Position numbers and translations under genes: made by a program | The notes under the pieces: model-generated | The model's input: only the letters and a program-made list of their open reading frames with translations | Database searches by the model: none | Told to the model about the DNA's origin: nothing | Source of the DNA: Toxonevra muliebris | Lineage: Eukaryota > Arthropoda > Insecta > Diptera > Pallopteridae | Assembly: GCA_963691655.1 (NCBI GenBank) | Contig: OY829327.1 | Span: 62,136,079 to 62,200,078 of the forward strand | Direction: 5' to 3' | Length of the DNA stretch: 64,000 bases | Shown: positions 1 to 10,274 of the stretch, in pieces | Layout of the letters: every line of letters starts with the position of its first letter | How positions within the stretch are numbered: the first letter of the stretch is position 1

Positions 1-1
1 A

Positions 2-145
2 CCATTTAAAACACCAGGCGTTGATGTCATATTTTCCGGTTTGCTGCAAAAGGGGACAGAAATTCTTTTCCGTCCACTTATGAAAATTGCTAGAGGAAGT
101 ATAGCCCTGGGATGTATACTGAAGGCATGGAGGCTTTATGCTTGA
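2..145 (+). pseudogene. LINE reverse transcriptase fragment (Jockey superfamily type)
   Basis: An open frame from base 2 to a stop at 143-145 encodes about 47 residues. It includes PFKTPGVD and a stretch ending LKAWR, which match the start of the reverse-transcriptase domain in Jockey-superfamily LINEs: the SPGPDGI-like motif, then the GYIPEAWR-like motif just before the first palm strand. The frame enters from outside the window and ends abruptly after the KAWR motif, so this is the cut end of a LINE whose 5' part lies upstream. No catalytic Asp is present in this piece. A similar motif pair (SPGPDGI, IPQQWR) occurs in the separate LINE at 29.5-29.6 kb. Confidence 0.72.
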
Positions 146-1090
146 CTTCATTTGTACTTACAACTCTTGTTTTAAGATAAATAGATAATCGTCTTAGTAA
201 ATGTCCCGCTTCATCCTTGTCAACATGCTGTGAGGACGCAAGTCGGCCCACCACCTCGATTGCGTCTCACCAGTGGAGTTATTTTATATCATCATAAATT
301 GTTTATTTTACTTTATTATTTTCTTTTTATATTATCATGAATTATTTATTTTTATATTACTTTATTATTTCCTTTTTGAATTGTTAATTTGTTATTCTTT
401 AAGTGTTAAGTTGTTTTTTTATTATTTGCCCATGAAGGGACATTTTTATTTTATTAAATAATGTAAAATTGCTAAGTCTAAGAAGAATTGTAAATTAAAA
501 CGAAAATGCAACCCTTCAATTGCTTAAACTAATAGTCGAGTGGTGAACACACTCATCTAGCTAAATGACGCCATGTTTAACGAAAAAAAGACAACGAAAC
601 CACAAGCAGAAGGCGGCGAACGAAGAAAACTCTTTCTCTTTCGGCGATCAACAGCAGCAGCAAGCAGACGTATATTCAGGTGAGTGTCTCGTGACGGAAC
701 AGTGAAGGGAACGAAAAGTGACTGGGGAAGCCATTTTTGGACATCGACGCTCCTTTGTGCCACGCACCAGGAGGATCACCGGGATAGGCCACGCCGTCCA
801 CCCCACAGTGCTATATATGTATATGAAAGACAAATACATAAATTAAAGTTAAATAAAATATTTCGACAAGAAATAGTTGCAGCTAAATAAAAAAAAAAAA
901 GGAAACAAACTACCAACCTAAAAAAAATCTTTTTTGTGAAACACTACCAACCAAAAAAAAAAAAAAAAAAACAAAAATAGAAAAATTAATTTTTTTTTTT
1001 GTGAAACACTCCCAACCAAAAAAAAAAAAAATAATAAGAAAATTTCTCGAGCTATTAATTTTTATATTCAGTTCCCAAAAAAAAATTTCG
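146..1090 (+). other. Leader of gypsy element 1, possibly containing its 5' LTR
   Basis: This non-coding stretch separates the LINE scrap from the gag of gypsy element 1. It has an AT-rich part (about 250-530), a mixed-composition part with a CAG-rich tract near 650, and an A/T-homopolymer part. In the last part the motif AAACACTACCAACC recurs at about 905, 939 and 1004 between runs of A and T. By position it should contain the 5' LTR, but I could not match it to the LTR-like repeat at 6909-7035, so the LTR boundaries are not defined. Confidence 0.35.
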
Positions 1091-1100
1091 TGGCGAGCAC
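1091..1100 (+). promoter_or_regulatory. Candidate primer-binding site of gypsy element 1
   Basis: TGGCGAGCAC begins with TGGCGA, the usual start of a primer-binding site complementary to the CCA end of tRNA-Arg in 412/mdg1-type Ty3/gypsy elements. It lies about 80 bp before the gag reading frame. Only the first six bases fit well and no flanking LTR end is identified, so this is tentative. Confidence 0.25.
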
Positions 1101-1173
1101 AACGCATTAACCCCTTTACCCCATCTACTACCTCAATTCAGCTAAACTCACCGCTTATGCACACGAACTGGGT

Positions 1174-1740
1174 GTGGAGTTAAATGGAACCGTGGAGGAA
1201 CAGCGCAAACAGTTTTCACAATTTATCAGTGGTGGCAACCACACCGAAGGGAAACTGGCCCATTTACTAGAACGGCAGACCAAGCATACGAAAAAGAAAA
1301 CAACGTCCCGGACGCCAATTGAAACCCGCAATAGAACTGACTCACTCAGGGTCCCTGGTGAAACCCAGAGTCCCACAAGACAAAACTGCTACCCGCTGAG
1401 AAATTCTGAGTCCCTGACAGGAAGTCGCAGTAAGTATCCAAGACCCCATTTCGGTAGCCTGTGGCACCGGAAAGGTGATGGAGCAGATACGGAAGTGGTC
1501 TGCAAGGTACTGCGGAGGCGAAGACCCACTATCTTTCATCGAACGTGTTGGGGAATTGGCCGAAGCGTGTGGGATACAACAACAACAACAAACATGTACC
1601 AACCAGGTGAGACTCTTTTGCTGGGACTGCGGTCGAATCAATATTCGCACAAAAGAATCTTGTCGCAGACAGGGAAACGGGGACGGGGCCCGCTCGCCGC
1701 GAGGTGCAGCGAGGTCTCCGATTGTTCTCCTTCGTCCAAA
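1174..1740 (+). pseudogene. Gag remnant of Ty3/gypsy element 1
   Basis: Gag is the capsid and nucleic-acid-binding protein of the retrotransposon particle. Two frames alternate here because of indels. One starts with MELNGTVEEQRKQF at 1174. The other, from 1475, reads MMEQIRKWSARYCGG followed by FIERVGELAEACG, the typical capsid-start signature (W-x-F/Y-x-G, then F-I-x-R-V-x-E-L) of insect gypsy gags. Near 1610-1665 the frame gives CWDCG followed by a distal Cys, a degenerate zinc knuckle. Protease, RT and IN follow on the same strand in normal order. Frame changes and the altered knuckle make it non-functional. Confidence 0.72.
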
Positions 1741-1758
1741 CTAAAACCACTACAGCAC

Positions 1759-2147
1759 GTTGATAAGAGATTTTTCGTCAACATCGTGATTGGCGGTAAA
1801 AAAGTGGCAGCGACTATTGATTCACGACACGATTAGGAGCGCGGTGTACATGGATCCCCTACCGGGGTGATTTCACCTTAGCAGACGGTACGGTGCGTCC
1901 TCTCGAGCGCGCTACACAACTAAAACTACAGCTGAGTAGTAACGAAAATACAGTTCGGTTTCTTCTCCCACCCGAGGCCATGGAAATGGTAATCCTGGGC
2001 CTTGACTATCCGATCCTGACCGGAGGGAAACTTAGCCTCGACGGCGATACCTTGGAAGTAGGGAAACCGGTAAATAATAAATCCAACAAGTGTATGGTGG
2101 TCATGGAACAGGAAGCGGCCAATATGGGGTTGTCCACGACACCCTGA
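1759..2147 (+). pseudogene. Aspartic protease remnant of gypsy element 1
   Basis: The retropepsin cleaves Gag-Pol. From about 1766 the frame reads FFVNIVIGGKKVAATIDS, a beta-hairpin plus the start of the active site (normally D-S/T-G). After DS the frame breaks into RHD, so the active-site Gly-Ala is lost by an indel. The next frame (1893-2147) carries the second half of the fold: ADGTVRPLERA, then VILGLDYPIL, the conserved hydrophobic-G-x-D-Y/F motif near the protease C terminus. Length and order fit a Ty3/gypsy protease. It is inactive as it stands. Confidence 0.72.
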
Positions 2148-2470
2148 CCAATTCAGCTGGCACCAAGGCCAACACAACGGGCACCAAGGACGGCCACATC
2201 GCCTTAGTCGCCCATCATACCCACCCACTGGGGTGAATACCGCAGCCATGGGGATGTCTACGACGCCCTGGCTAATGCAACGTGCACCAAGGGCGGCCAC
2301 GCCTCCTTGGTCGCTCATCGCATCGACGACACCCACTCGGGGTGAACACCGCAGCCATGGGATTGTCCACGACAACCTGGCCTAAGCAACTAACACCAAG
2401 GGCAGCCACGCCGCCTTGGTCACCTATCATAACGACGACTCCCGCAAGAGAAAATGTCGACCCACACTAG
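2125..2470 (+). repeat. GC-rich tandem repeat in the PR-RT linker
   Basis: About three diverged units of 105-116 bp start near 2131, 2247 and 2356. Each contains variants of CCATGGG-x-TGTCCACGAC, ACCAAGGGCGGCCACGCC and GGGGTGAACACCGCAGCC. The array lies between the protease and the RT and encodes a Pro/Thr-rich linker interrupted by stops. It is much more GC-rich than the surrounding genome, as is the rest of this element. Confidence 0.7.
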
Positions 2471-3229
2471 GGTCGACCACGTCGCCCTAGTTGCACGACA
2501 GAAGAACGACATCCACCAAGCGGATGTCCATGACATCCTAGGTGGAGACGCCAGCGCACTCCCGGTACTTGGCTGGGAGGAGGATCAGCAGCGGATAAAG
2601 GAATTCGTGGGACAGAAACTACCACGCTTCAAGAAACTACTGGGAACGACCCATATCACTCAACATCGGATCACCATGGCGGATAACAGACCTATCAAGC
2701 AAAGGTACCCCGTAATCCAGCCATGCAGGCGGTGATCGATGAGAAAATCAACGAGCTACTGTCCAAGGGGTGCATTGAGCCCTCCCACAGTCCGTACAGT
2801 GCACCCATAGTACTGGTGTGGAAAAAGACAGGTGCTTGGAGGTTATGTATCGACTACCGGCAGCTAAATAGCAAATCCGTGCCAGACGAATATCCCCTGC
2901 CGCGCATTACTCACATCCCCGATCGGCTGAGAAACGCCAAATACGTAAGTAGCCTGGACTTGAAAGACGGGTACTGGCAAATTCCAATGGAGGCTACCAG
3001 CAAGCAATACACCGCATTCACCGTGCCAGGACGTGGCCTATACCAATGGCGGGTTATGCCATTTGGACTACATTCGGCTCCCGCTACCTTCCAATGCGCG
3101 CTCGATCGAGTCATTGGGCCAGACCTGGAACCGCACGCGTTCGTCTATTTCGACGACATTGTGGTAACGGGGTCAACATTCGAGGAACATCTCCAGAAAT
3201 TACAAGAGGTCTTCGGGACGCAAATTTGA
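2454..3229 (+). pseudogene. Reverse transcriptase of gypsy element 1, N-terminal and palm
   Basis: RT copies element RNA into DNA. A first frame (2454-2735) ends with RPIKQRYPVIQPC, the usual start of a Ty3/gypsy RT. After a frameshift near 2723-2735 the second frame gives EKINELLSKGCIEPSHSPYS, then SLDLKDGYWQI (first catalytic Asp), VMPFGLHSAPATFQ and YFDDIVV (the YxDD catalytic pair) near residue 142 of that frame. The core motifs are intact, but a frameshift near 3220 breaks the link to the thumb. The YFDD form is a normal variant of YVDD in insect gypsy elements. RNase H follows directly. Confidence 0.9.
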
Positions 3230-3710
3230 GGATAAATCCAGAAAAATGTGAGTTCTATAAAACGCAGATCAAATACCTTGGACATATTGTCAGCGGGCAG
3301 GGCATCCACACGGACCCGAAAGAGATCGCAGCGATTAGGGAATTGCAACCGCCACAGAATGTGCGAGGGGTGCGACGTATCCTGGGCATAGCGTCCTGGT
3401 ACAGGAGATTCGTTCCAGACTTCGTTGCCATCATGCAACCCTTGACAGCCACGCTGAAAAAGGAGAAGCATTGGAAATGGGGCGAAGAGCGACCGCAGGC
3501 GTTTGAGCTGCTGAAGACAAAACTCACCAAAACACCTATTTTGGCGTGCCCTGATCTTTCCCAAACATTTACGCTCCAAAAGGATGCAAGCGACTTCGGA
3601 TCAAGGGCCTTACTCACACAGTTCATCGACGGAGGAGAACGAGCTAGCCGACACCTAAAGCGGAGAAAAACTATTCTCCGAAGGAAAAGGAGTGTCTAGC
3701 CATTGCATGG
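3226..3710 (+). pseudogene. RT thumb and RNase H of gypsy element 1
   Basis: This continues the RT in another frame: LRINPEKCEFYKTQIKYLGH, then GVRRILGIASWYRRFVPDF, the RT thumb and connection typical of Ty3/gypsy. Next comes the start of RNase H: PILACPDLSQTFTLQKDASD, where the final Asp of KDASD is the first catalytic residue. The frame decays after ALLTQFIDGGERA at about 3640, and most of RNase H is missing before the integrase begins at about 3723. RNase H would degrade the RNA template; this copy cannot. Confidence 0.85.
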
Positions 3711-3722
3711 GGAATCCGCAAG

Positions 3723-4417
3723 ATGCGTCCCTATCTTGAAGGATACAAATTCGTCGATGGCCAACTCTACCGGCACCTTCCACATCACATGGGCGACGAA
3801 GCATGCGCGCTCTGGAAGCTCTGCGTGGCCACATCATTGAGGAAACGCGTCATGAAGGAGAACCATCATAATCCCTCCGCGGGCCATTTAGGTATCCGGA
3901 AAACCATCGCGCGCATTGCCAACCGTTATTACTGGCCCGGAATGTTCAGAGACATCAGTAACTATGTGCGTCGCTGCGATTCGTGTCAACGATATAAGGT
4001 CAGCCAACAAGCACCAGCGTGCGAGATGCTGACTAAAATTCCAGAGGAACCGTGGGCCACTGTATGCGCCGATTTCGTCGGACCCCTGCCAAAGCATGCT
4101 CACACCATGCTGCTCGTTTTCTTCGATCGCTTCTCCAAATGGATCGAATTAGTTCTCTTACGCAAGACTACGGCTGAAGGCGTTCCGAGAGAATATAGGC
4201 AAGGTAAGTTGTACCCGAAATCTTCGTGACCGACAACGGCACGCAATTCACTGGACGCATCATCAGACGATACCTAGAGGAGATAGGGGTACGGCACCAA
4301 TTCACCGCCCCGTACACCCCACAAGAGAATCCAACCGAGCGGGTCTATCGCACCATCAAGACAATTATCGCGCAACAAGCGGATCAACAACGAAACTGGA
4401 ATGTGAATCTGGATTAG
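3723..4417 (+). pseudogene. Integrase of gypsy element 1
   Basis: Integrase inserts the cDNA into the genome. The frame carries the N-terminal HHCC zinc-binding domain (GHLGIRKTIARI, YYWPGM, then CDSCQRYK), then the core with D1 in VCADFVGPLP and a FDRFSKWIE motif. A frameshift near 4200-4226 moves to a second frame with D2 in TDNGTQF and the third catalytic residue in NPTERV. D, D and E are all visible, but the frame is broken and ends at a stop at 4415-4417. It matches 412/mdg1-type insect elements in general. I do not assign a named family. Confidence 0.88.
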
Positions 4418-4429
4418 ATATCCCTAGCA

Positions 4430-5240
4430 ATCAACACCAGCGTATCCGAGACAACGGGGTACAGTCCAGCATTCCTCACGCAAGGCCGTGAACCTCGACT
4501 ACCCGCCGCACTTTATGACGAAGTCACCTTAGGATCCGGTACGGCCACGCAGAACCCGAGCGAGAGGGCCTCACAGCTTCGAGATGTTTCCCAGATCGTC
4601 AGGCACAACTAATCGCGTGCAGCTCAGGACCAGGCGCGACACTACAATTTACGAAGGAAACCTTGGAAGCCGACGATGGGACAATTAGTGCTTGCTCGGC
4701 AACACCCCTTGTCCAGAGCAATTGACAATTTTGCCGCCAAGCCAGCACCAAAGTTTGGGGGATCTTATACGGTAGTGGGGTTTACGTCACCGGTAATCGT
4801 ACAACTTAGGCGACCTGGTGAAAAGGGGACACGGACCGCTCACATAAGTGAACTGAAACCCTACTATCCTTCCTCCCAACTATCACAGGCGCCCGCCGAA
4901 GCATGTCTAAAAACCACTAATACACCATTTGTTTCCACAGAAACAGAAATCCCAATTATACGAATGAGCGAAGAACGAAGAGACGATATACCCCAACGCC
5001 ATTCCCCACCAAATGAGGAATGTGGCTATGCGGAACACGCAACATTAAGAATCATCTTCGCAACAGAAGCATCAGTTATTAGCCCTATCACCCCAAGGCC
5101 AGTGTTTCTCCACGAATTCAATTATAGAGGCATGTCACAGCGACGCCATAAACCTACAATGGATTCAAGCGGCGCGCTTAACTTCGCTCAGGGATGCTCA
5201 CAGCTCCCTGGACACACCCCATCAGAAAGCAACGGTACGC
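4430..5240 (+). pseudogene. Integrase C-terminal region of gypsy element 1
   Basis: Downstream of the core, the frame from 4676 reads MGQLVLARQHPLS, then KFGGSYTVVGF and TRTAHISELKPYY. This is the usual G-x-x-V/L-x-R, then GPY/GSY-x-V, then H-x-x-x-L-K-P-Y/F pattern of the integrase C-terminal SH3-like domain in gypsy elements. The segment from 4430 to 4676 still shows the alpha-helical end of the core (TSVSETTGYSPAFL) but contains stops and frame changes. The tail after LKPYY is Ser/Pro/Thr-rich and unmatched. Confidence 0.7.
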
Positions 5241-5246
5241 ACATCA

Positions 5247-5831
5247 ATGGCATGCGAGCCAAACGACCTCGAAGTCATGGCCTACATCACCATTGCCACA
5301 ACAGACCCCTCGGAACTGACGGTCGGTCCGCAACCGGGTAATACGCCATCATCAAAAATGAATATTACCACTGAGGACGCGGACGATCTGTTGAGCCGAA
5401 TTAGCGAATTCCTTGATACAAATCCGGCCGCAGCGGTCGTCGAATCAAACGTACCCCCGAATACAGCCACAGACGCCACGTCTGCCGATCTATCCGACAT
5501 GGAATCAAGTGACCACTGGGTCGAGCTAATTGCGGGAGGTTCCTGGTACGACGAAGACGAGTTCGACCTCTGTTCGAACGGAGAAGAAGTGACCCACACA
5601 GCGCACCCAGACAAGGCTAATAGTCAAGGGCCCCACTTCTTCCACCATTCAGAGGCGGACGTGATCGAGATCAGCAGTGGATCAGAAGATGAAGCTAAGA
5701 TAGTCAAGTGGACATTACAACTCACACTGATGGTTCCGCGCACCGACAACCCGTTAGCCATTACAATGGGTGACAGCCACAAGCCTAAGACCCCAGGTGG
5801 CAGTGGCCAGATCACGATAGGGAGGCAATGA
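5247..5831 (+). CDS. Acidic accessory ORF downstream of gypsy element 1 pol
   Basis: This 194-codon ORF follows the integrase and overlaps its tail in another frame. It is rich in Asp, Glu and Ser, with clusters such as TEDADDLLSRI, YDEDEFD and VIEISSGSEDEAKI. I see no signal peptide, membrane segment or cysteine pattern of an envelope protein, and no family I recognise. The ISSGSEDE pattern resembles a SUMO-interacting or CK2-type acidic stretch, which is only an analogy. It may be a third ORF of the element or the continued pol tail. It is the longest unbroken frame in this half of the element. Confidence 0.4.
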   Translation: MACEPNDLEVMAYITIATTDPSELTVGPQPGNTPSSKMNITTEDADDLLSRISEFLDTNPAAAVVESNVPPNTATDATSADLSDMESSDHWVELIAGGSWYDEDEFDLCSNGEEVTHTAHPDKANSQGPHFFHHSEADVIEISSGSEDEAKIVKWTLQLTLMVPRTDNPLAITMGDSHKPKTPGGSGQITIGRQ

Positions 5832-6008
5832 GCAGGAGAGTGCACTGTAATCCAAATAAGTAGCGACGAAGACAGCTCCGACTACGAAGAAAATGGGCGC
5901 CGTACCAACATCCGTCTGCGTACCTTCAGGCAACAGATCGAACCGCAACCAACTGCGCTCCCGAAATGTACGACGGGCATAGCGAACGTACACGACGGGT
6001 CAAAATTC

Positions 6009-6908
6009 GTGAAGACAACCACATCATCAAATGCCACCACGACCCAGGCGGCACCAACTACTCCACTCTATAAGGGTCCAGAGGATGAGCGAACGACAGC
6101 CCCTTTACAAAGATCAACCCAGGCCAGAGAAACGGATCAACCGACAACATCCCATGCTGCCCGGGAGTTTGAAGCCCAGCGCCGCATACACTGCTCAGAG
6201 CAGCGGCGTCCCCACGTCCCTACATCTTCCACAGAGCGTCACCAGCCGCATACAGGAAACAACTCCCGCATTGAGCCTGACACCAGACGGTCAAAAAAGC
6301 CCTTGTCAGCAGGCCACCAAAGCTCATCGTCAACATCACGCCCACAGCCTCGTGCACCAGTTAACTCTCGCACCGACCCTGATCGCAGACAACAACACAG
6401 CGACTACCGTCGCGTACGCCCAAAGGCTCTCACGCCAGTCCTGACACCAGACGGCCTCTGTCAGCAGGCCCCCGAGGCCCACTGTCAGCATCACGCCCAC
6501 AGCCGCGTGAACCTCACGGCTCTCACGCCGGCTGCAATACCAGACAACGGCCTCGGTCAACAGACTACTCGCAGACTACTCAACAGATGTGCCTTCAGCA
6601 TTACAACCGCAGCCGCGCGCACGCGACCACTCTCGCACCGACACTGACCGCAGACAACCAACACAGCGACTACAGTCGCGTACGCCCAACGGCTCCTACG
6701 CCAGACGGCAACAACGGCCCCTATCAGCAGGCACCAGAGGCGCATCGCGCTCACAGCCGCGTGCACCTCAAGGCTCTCACATCAGCTCCAATACCCGACC
6801 ACAACAACGGCCTCTGGCAACAGACTACCGAGATGCGCCACGTTCACAGCCGCGCGCACCAAACAGCCCTGACCACAGTCGACGGCAACCACCGGTACAC
6901 CGGTAAAA
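6009..6908 (+). repeat. GC-rich, Arg/Pro/His-rich repeat tract before the 3' LTR of gypsy element 1
   Basis: Diverged repeat units of very roughly 100-130 bp recur from about 6240 to 6900. Recurrent pieces include CACAGCCGCGTGCACC, CTGACCGCAGACAACA and CAGGCCCCCGAGGCCC variants. All frames encode low-complexity Arg, Pro, His, Thr and Gln-rich protein, with several overlapping frames open for 60-210 codons, so an open frame here is weak evidence for a gene. The tract ends sharply at 6908, where composition drops to AT-rich at the LTR-like repeat. It could be an expanded part of the terminal ORF or non-coding repeats. Confidence 0.6.
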
Positions 6909-7035
6909 TGTAAGAATAACTGTATCGTAAGATGTAAGATAACTGTAACGTCCAGTTCCTCTCCCGCTCACACTACTGCGCGGCATGACTGTGCTACTCT
7001 AACCAAGTAGTTTGTTTATGTTTCGATCAATTTAC
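6909..7035 (+). repeat. LTR-like end of gypsy element 1 (second copy at 18.3 kb)
   Basis: The sequence starts TGTAAGAATAACTG right after the GC-rich tract. It shares TAACTGTAACGTCC, ACTACTGCGCGGCATGAC, a GTGCTACT variant, GTTTGTTTAT and a GATCAATTTA variant, in the same order, with 18311-18474. A TGTAAG start, the composition boundary and a dispersed solo copy all fit the 5' end of the 3' LTR of this gypsy family. The 3' boundary of the LTR is not clear. Confidence 0.6.
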
Positions 7036-7435
7036 TCACACATATATGTACATACGAAAACAAAATGAGAGTGTACATTTATTCGTGGCAGAATTATTTG
7101 TGGGTGTTAAACGTGTGGAGATCGACTATACCATACAAGCAGAGAAGTTGCCGTAGCAAACACAAGCGTTTGATAGGTTTTGAATTCGGTTAGTTAGATT
7201 GGATTAAAATTAAATATTTTTTAAAATATTGAAACAATACAAAATGATAATAATAAAGAATCTAGGTTTCAATAAATGTATAAACAAATTGTAGTAATAA
7301 TGATAGCAAACCACGGCATTATAAAAATTTTGCTTTGTACATTAACCTTAGAAAGGCAACACTTTTTTTATCTATGTAAATAGCAAAAATGTTAAACAGA
7401 AAAAATCAAACTTATTTATTATAAATCACTTATTT
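7036..7435. other. AT-rich spacer, nothing recognised
   Basis: This may hold the rest of the LTR of gypsy element 1 (to about 7200), followed by AT-rich sequence. No coding signal, inverted repeat or RNA gene was seen. Confidence 0.3.
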
Positions 7436-7439
7436 ACTT

Positions 7440-7755
7440 CAAAGTAAATAAATACATTGATTATTATTTTTATTAAATGCAGTTAAGGTAAATCTCTTTG
7501 CGGGGCTTTTAAAAAGTAGTGGAGTGACTGGTCAGCCCTGTTGCTTTTCTAATTTTAAATATTATTATTATTCTGTTAAATTTTCAAATCAAATAAAATT
7601 TCAAATCGACAAGAAGAAAAACTTAATGCGCGGAAAAAAAATGCAATTGCAGTTGCGTATATGCGAGCATATCGTGCCCGATGCATTGAGTAAAAGAAAA
7701 ATGATTCAACTACAACATATCAGCCCTATTCACGATTTGGTGCAAATGCAAAATA
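7440..7755 (+). repeat. Dispersed repeat, copy 1 (copy 2 at 34.0-35.3 kb)
   Basis: The sequence matches 34020-34148 plus 35091-35275. Shared parts include AAATCACTTATTTACTT, ATGCAGTTAAGG, AAATCTCTTTGCGG, CTTTTAAAAAGTAGTGG and GTGACTGGTCA. On the far side of the 34-kb insertion the match resumes with AAATTTCAAATCGACA, TGCGTATATGCGAG, CATATCGTGCC and ATTGAGTAAAAGAA. The copy at 34 kb is split by a TIR element that is absent here, so this is the empty-site version. The family is not identified and no protein similarity was seen. Confidence 0.75.
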
Positions 7756-7759
7756 TTTC

Positions 7760-9195
7760 TGTTATCGCAACATTTGCAATTTATAGTGAATTGGGCTATT
7801 ACAAATATATAAAAGATAATGTTATCTAATAAATTTTTAAGTTTATAAAAGAATTCTTTTAATTTGAATTATTTACCTAAGGATATACATTATACATCAA
7901 ATCCCTATAAATGGCTATACATATGTGAACTTATGTATATGGCATTCGGTTGGTTTAACTGTTTACACATCAAATATCTTGCGTGCCTTGCATCCATTGT
8001 TGTTGTTTTTTTTTAATTTGACCTATTTATATCCATATCTTTTGAATCGATTAACCAATTAAAATTCAGATTATACATGTTTGCTATCACAATAATTTTC
8101 ATTTGGTATTAAGAACAAACGGGCATTTCTAGCTTGAAAAATAATATTTAAATTTTAAAAAAGTTGAAAAAATTTAAAAAAATTGCAAAATTTCCATAAA
8201 AAAATTTTAGCCATGATTTTCGAATTCAGCGGAAGAAAATTAAATTTATAAACTAGTGGAATTTTGAAGTCATCTGTATTCGATGGTATAAAATCGACGT
8301 TACGTAACGCGTTTAAAGAAATAATACCCCTGCATTAAATTATTAAATTATAAATAATTATTATTATTTATTAGGTATCACATATTAGTACAATAAGAAA
8401 CTAGTCTTTTGCTGCACATTAAGAATAGACGTACAAATCAATTGGTAGAACTTAAAAATAAGTCTGAATTTAAAAATCACTTGGTCTAGTAATAATATAT
8501 ACAAGCCCTAACCACTATTAATACATACAGCTGGATTTGTTTCTAAATTTTAACTATGAATGCCATTTTACGATTATAAAATTTGATTTCTTTTAAAGAT
8601 GCTTTATTTTTTGAAAGCTTATTAAATTAATAATTAAATATAAAAACCAAAAATATTTAACTTAAAAAATACACGAAATTTTTCTACTTTATTCGAGGAT
8701 ACTTATAAAACTAAGAAATAACAATTGACCACTATTAATACATACACTAGAAAAAAATAAGAAATGAAGTAAACAAAAGAACAAGCGGAATAGCATTTTG
8801 CTAAGGGACTAAAAAAAATATTAATAAGGTATTCTGTGATACATTTGCCACTCAAATAATGTCATGGTTTGCGGAAAACATGGTTAGGGCTTGTATACTT
8901 CGCTGTCACGTACACAACGGACTCTATGTGCCAGCGCCTTAACTCTTGCTAATAAATATTTATATTTTTCCATTTTATAACATAAATTATTGTTTTATTT
9001 CATCTGTCACTTTTACAATAGTATATAAAAGAGAATATATGCAGGATAGTTCGTCCCCGATAGCCAACATGAAAGTAGAAAATAGGAAAAGTCGAGGCAA
9101 GTAAAAAATCATACTGGAATGGGGTCCATTTTCACCCACTTACGAATTATTCGCTGTAACATTGTAATTTTTTCTATATTGGCAGCATTAAGAAG
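7760..9195. other. AT-rich stretch, nothing recognised
   Basis: No ORF, tRNA-like or terminal-repeat signal was found. The phrase about the 'accactattaatacataca' kind of tract occurs twice (about 8511 and 8729), and TACAAGCCC/GGGCTTGTA pieces near 8502 and 8889 may be the ends of a small inverted repeat, but no target duplication was found. Confidence 0.25.
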
Positions 9196-9212
9196 GTGCT
9201 TATGTTGGCAAC

Positions 9213-9398
9213 ATGTTCCGTGTTAATTCGCCACTGTTGCGCGTCAATCAGTTCTCCAGCCATCATTATACATATATTTTTGTTAACCTACAAGCCAGAA
9301 AACAATGCCGTGCGGTTCACAGTCAACTTCGCGCCGCCGCCTTTTTATTTCCTGTCGGGTATAAATTATCGGTTAAGCCGTACAAGCCACACCAATGA
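9213..9398 (+). CDS. Small basic ORF, possible mitochondrially targeted protein or first exon
   Basis: A 61-codon ORF starts at an ATG preceded by GGCAAC and ends at TGA. The product begins MFRVNSPLLRVNQFSSHH and ends GYKLSVKPYKPHQ. It contains nine Arg/Lys and no Asp or Glu, which is the composition of a mitochondrial targeting presequence. Local GC content is higher than the AT-rich surroundings. A possible splice donor (GGGTATAA) lies inside the frame at about 9357, so it could also be a first exon. I do not recognise a family. It lies about 8 kb downstream of IMP4 in antisense orientation and shows no sign of belonging to a transposon. Confidence 0.3.
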   Translation: MFRVNSPLLRVNQFSSHHYTYIFVNLQARKQCRAVHSQLRAAAFLFPVGYKLSVKPYKPHQ

Positions 9399-9744
9399 AC
9401 GAAACAATGAATTGAATAGTGTTAAAAAACTAAATTTGCTTATAATAGGATTGTTTAAAATATTATAATCTTTATATCAACTGAATACGACCATTTTACA
9501 GATATGGAGAAAAAGCTGAATTTTGGTCTTGGTACATAATTGGTCATAGCTTCGGTACGAGTATTTCAAAAACCATATTTTTTTTATAAAATTTTACATA
9601 CGTATTCTAGACACTATAAGGAGCCTTTTTATGCAAAAAAAAATAATTTTTTTTGACCCGAGCAATGGACATGTCCCCTTAAACTACTGAGTTGATTGGA
9701 AAATAATGGGCTGCATATTTTATTGGTAAATTAATTATCTTTAA

Positions 9745-10267
9745 CCCTCTATTTCCCAAGACCGCATCTAGACGGGCTTTATCAAAAGGGATGGAATTAC
9801 CACCATAACAGTTTTCTGTTTCTACACTTTACCTTATCTTTATATACATATATTTAAGGAATTTCTCAAGCTTTTCAAAAAGTAGCGACAGTCAAAGCCA
9901 AAAATTTGTGAAAAATATGAAAATTAATTACTTTAATTGTATTTGAGACAAAAGTGAAAAAAAAATTAAATAAAATACTTCCCATCATGCTATCCAAATA
10001 AAAAGACTAGCTGTGGATAGCTAGGAATTTGAATTTTTTGTATAAAATATTTAATAATATTATTTAAAACAAATTGATAAAATGCTCAACAAATGCACAA
10101 CAAATAATTTTAGGCATTCAACTTTTCCTATTTCATAAAACCACGCCCATTAGTTTTTTTTTTTTTTGGCTAAAATCAGGCTTTTAAATCAGTTTATGAT
10201 TTTTACGGCAATATTAGTAAATTCCGATTTTTTTTTTGAATTAATCAAAAATTGAGGAACTAGAGGG
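9745..10267. mobile_element. piggyBac-like non-autonomous element (523 bp)
   Basis: The ends are CCCTCTATTTCC (left) and GGAACTAGAGGG (right), inverted with one mismatch over 12 bp. Both are bordered by the tetranucleotide TTAA (9741-9744 and 10268-10271). CCC-starting inverted ends at TTAA sites are the hallmark of piggyBac elements. There is no transposase coding potential inside, so it would need a transposase in trans. Confidence 0.7.
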
Positions 10268-10274
10268 TTAATTT

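Noticed and set aside
6031..6913. Separate protein genes for each overlapping frame in the GC-rich tract
   Set aside because: Several frames on both strands are open at once because the sequence is GC-rich and repetitive.
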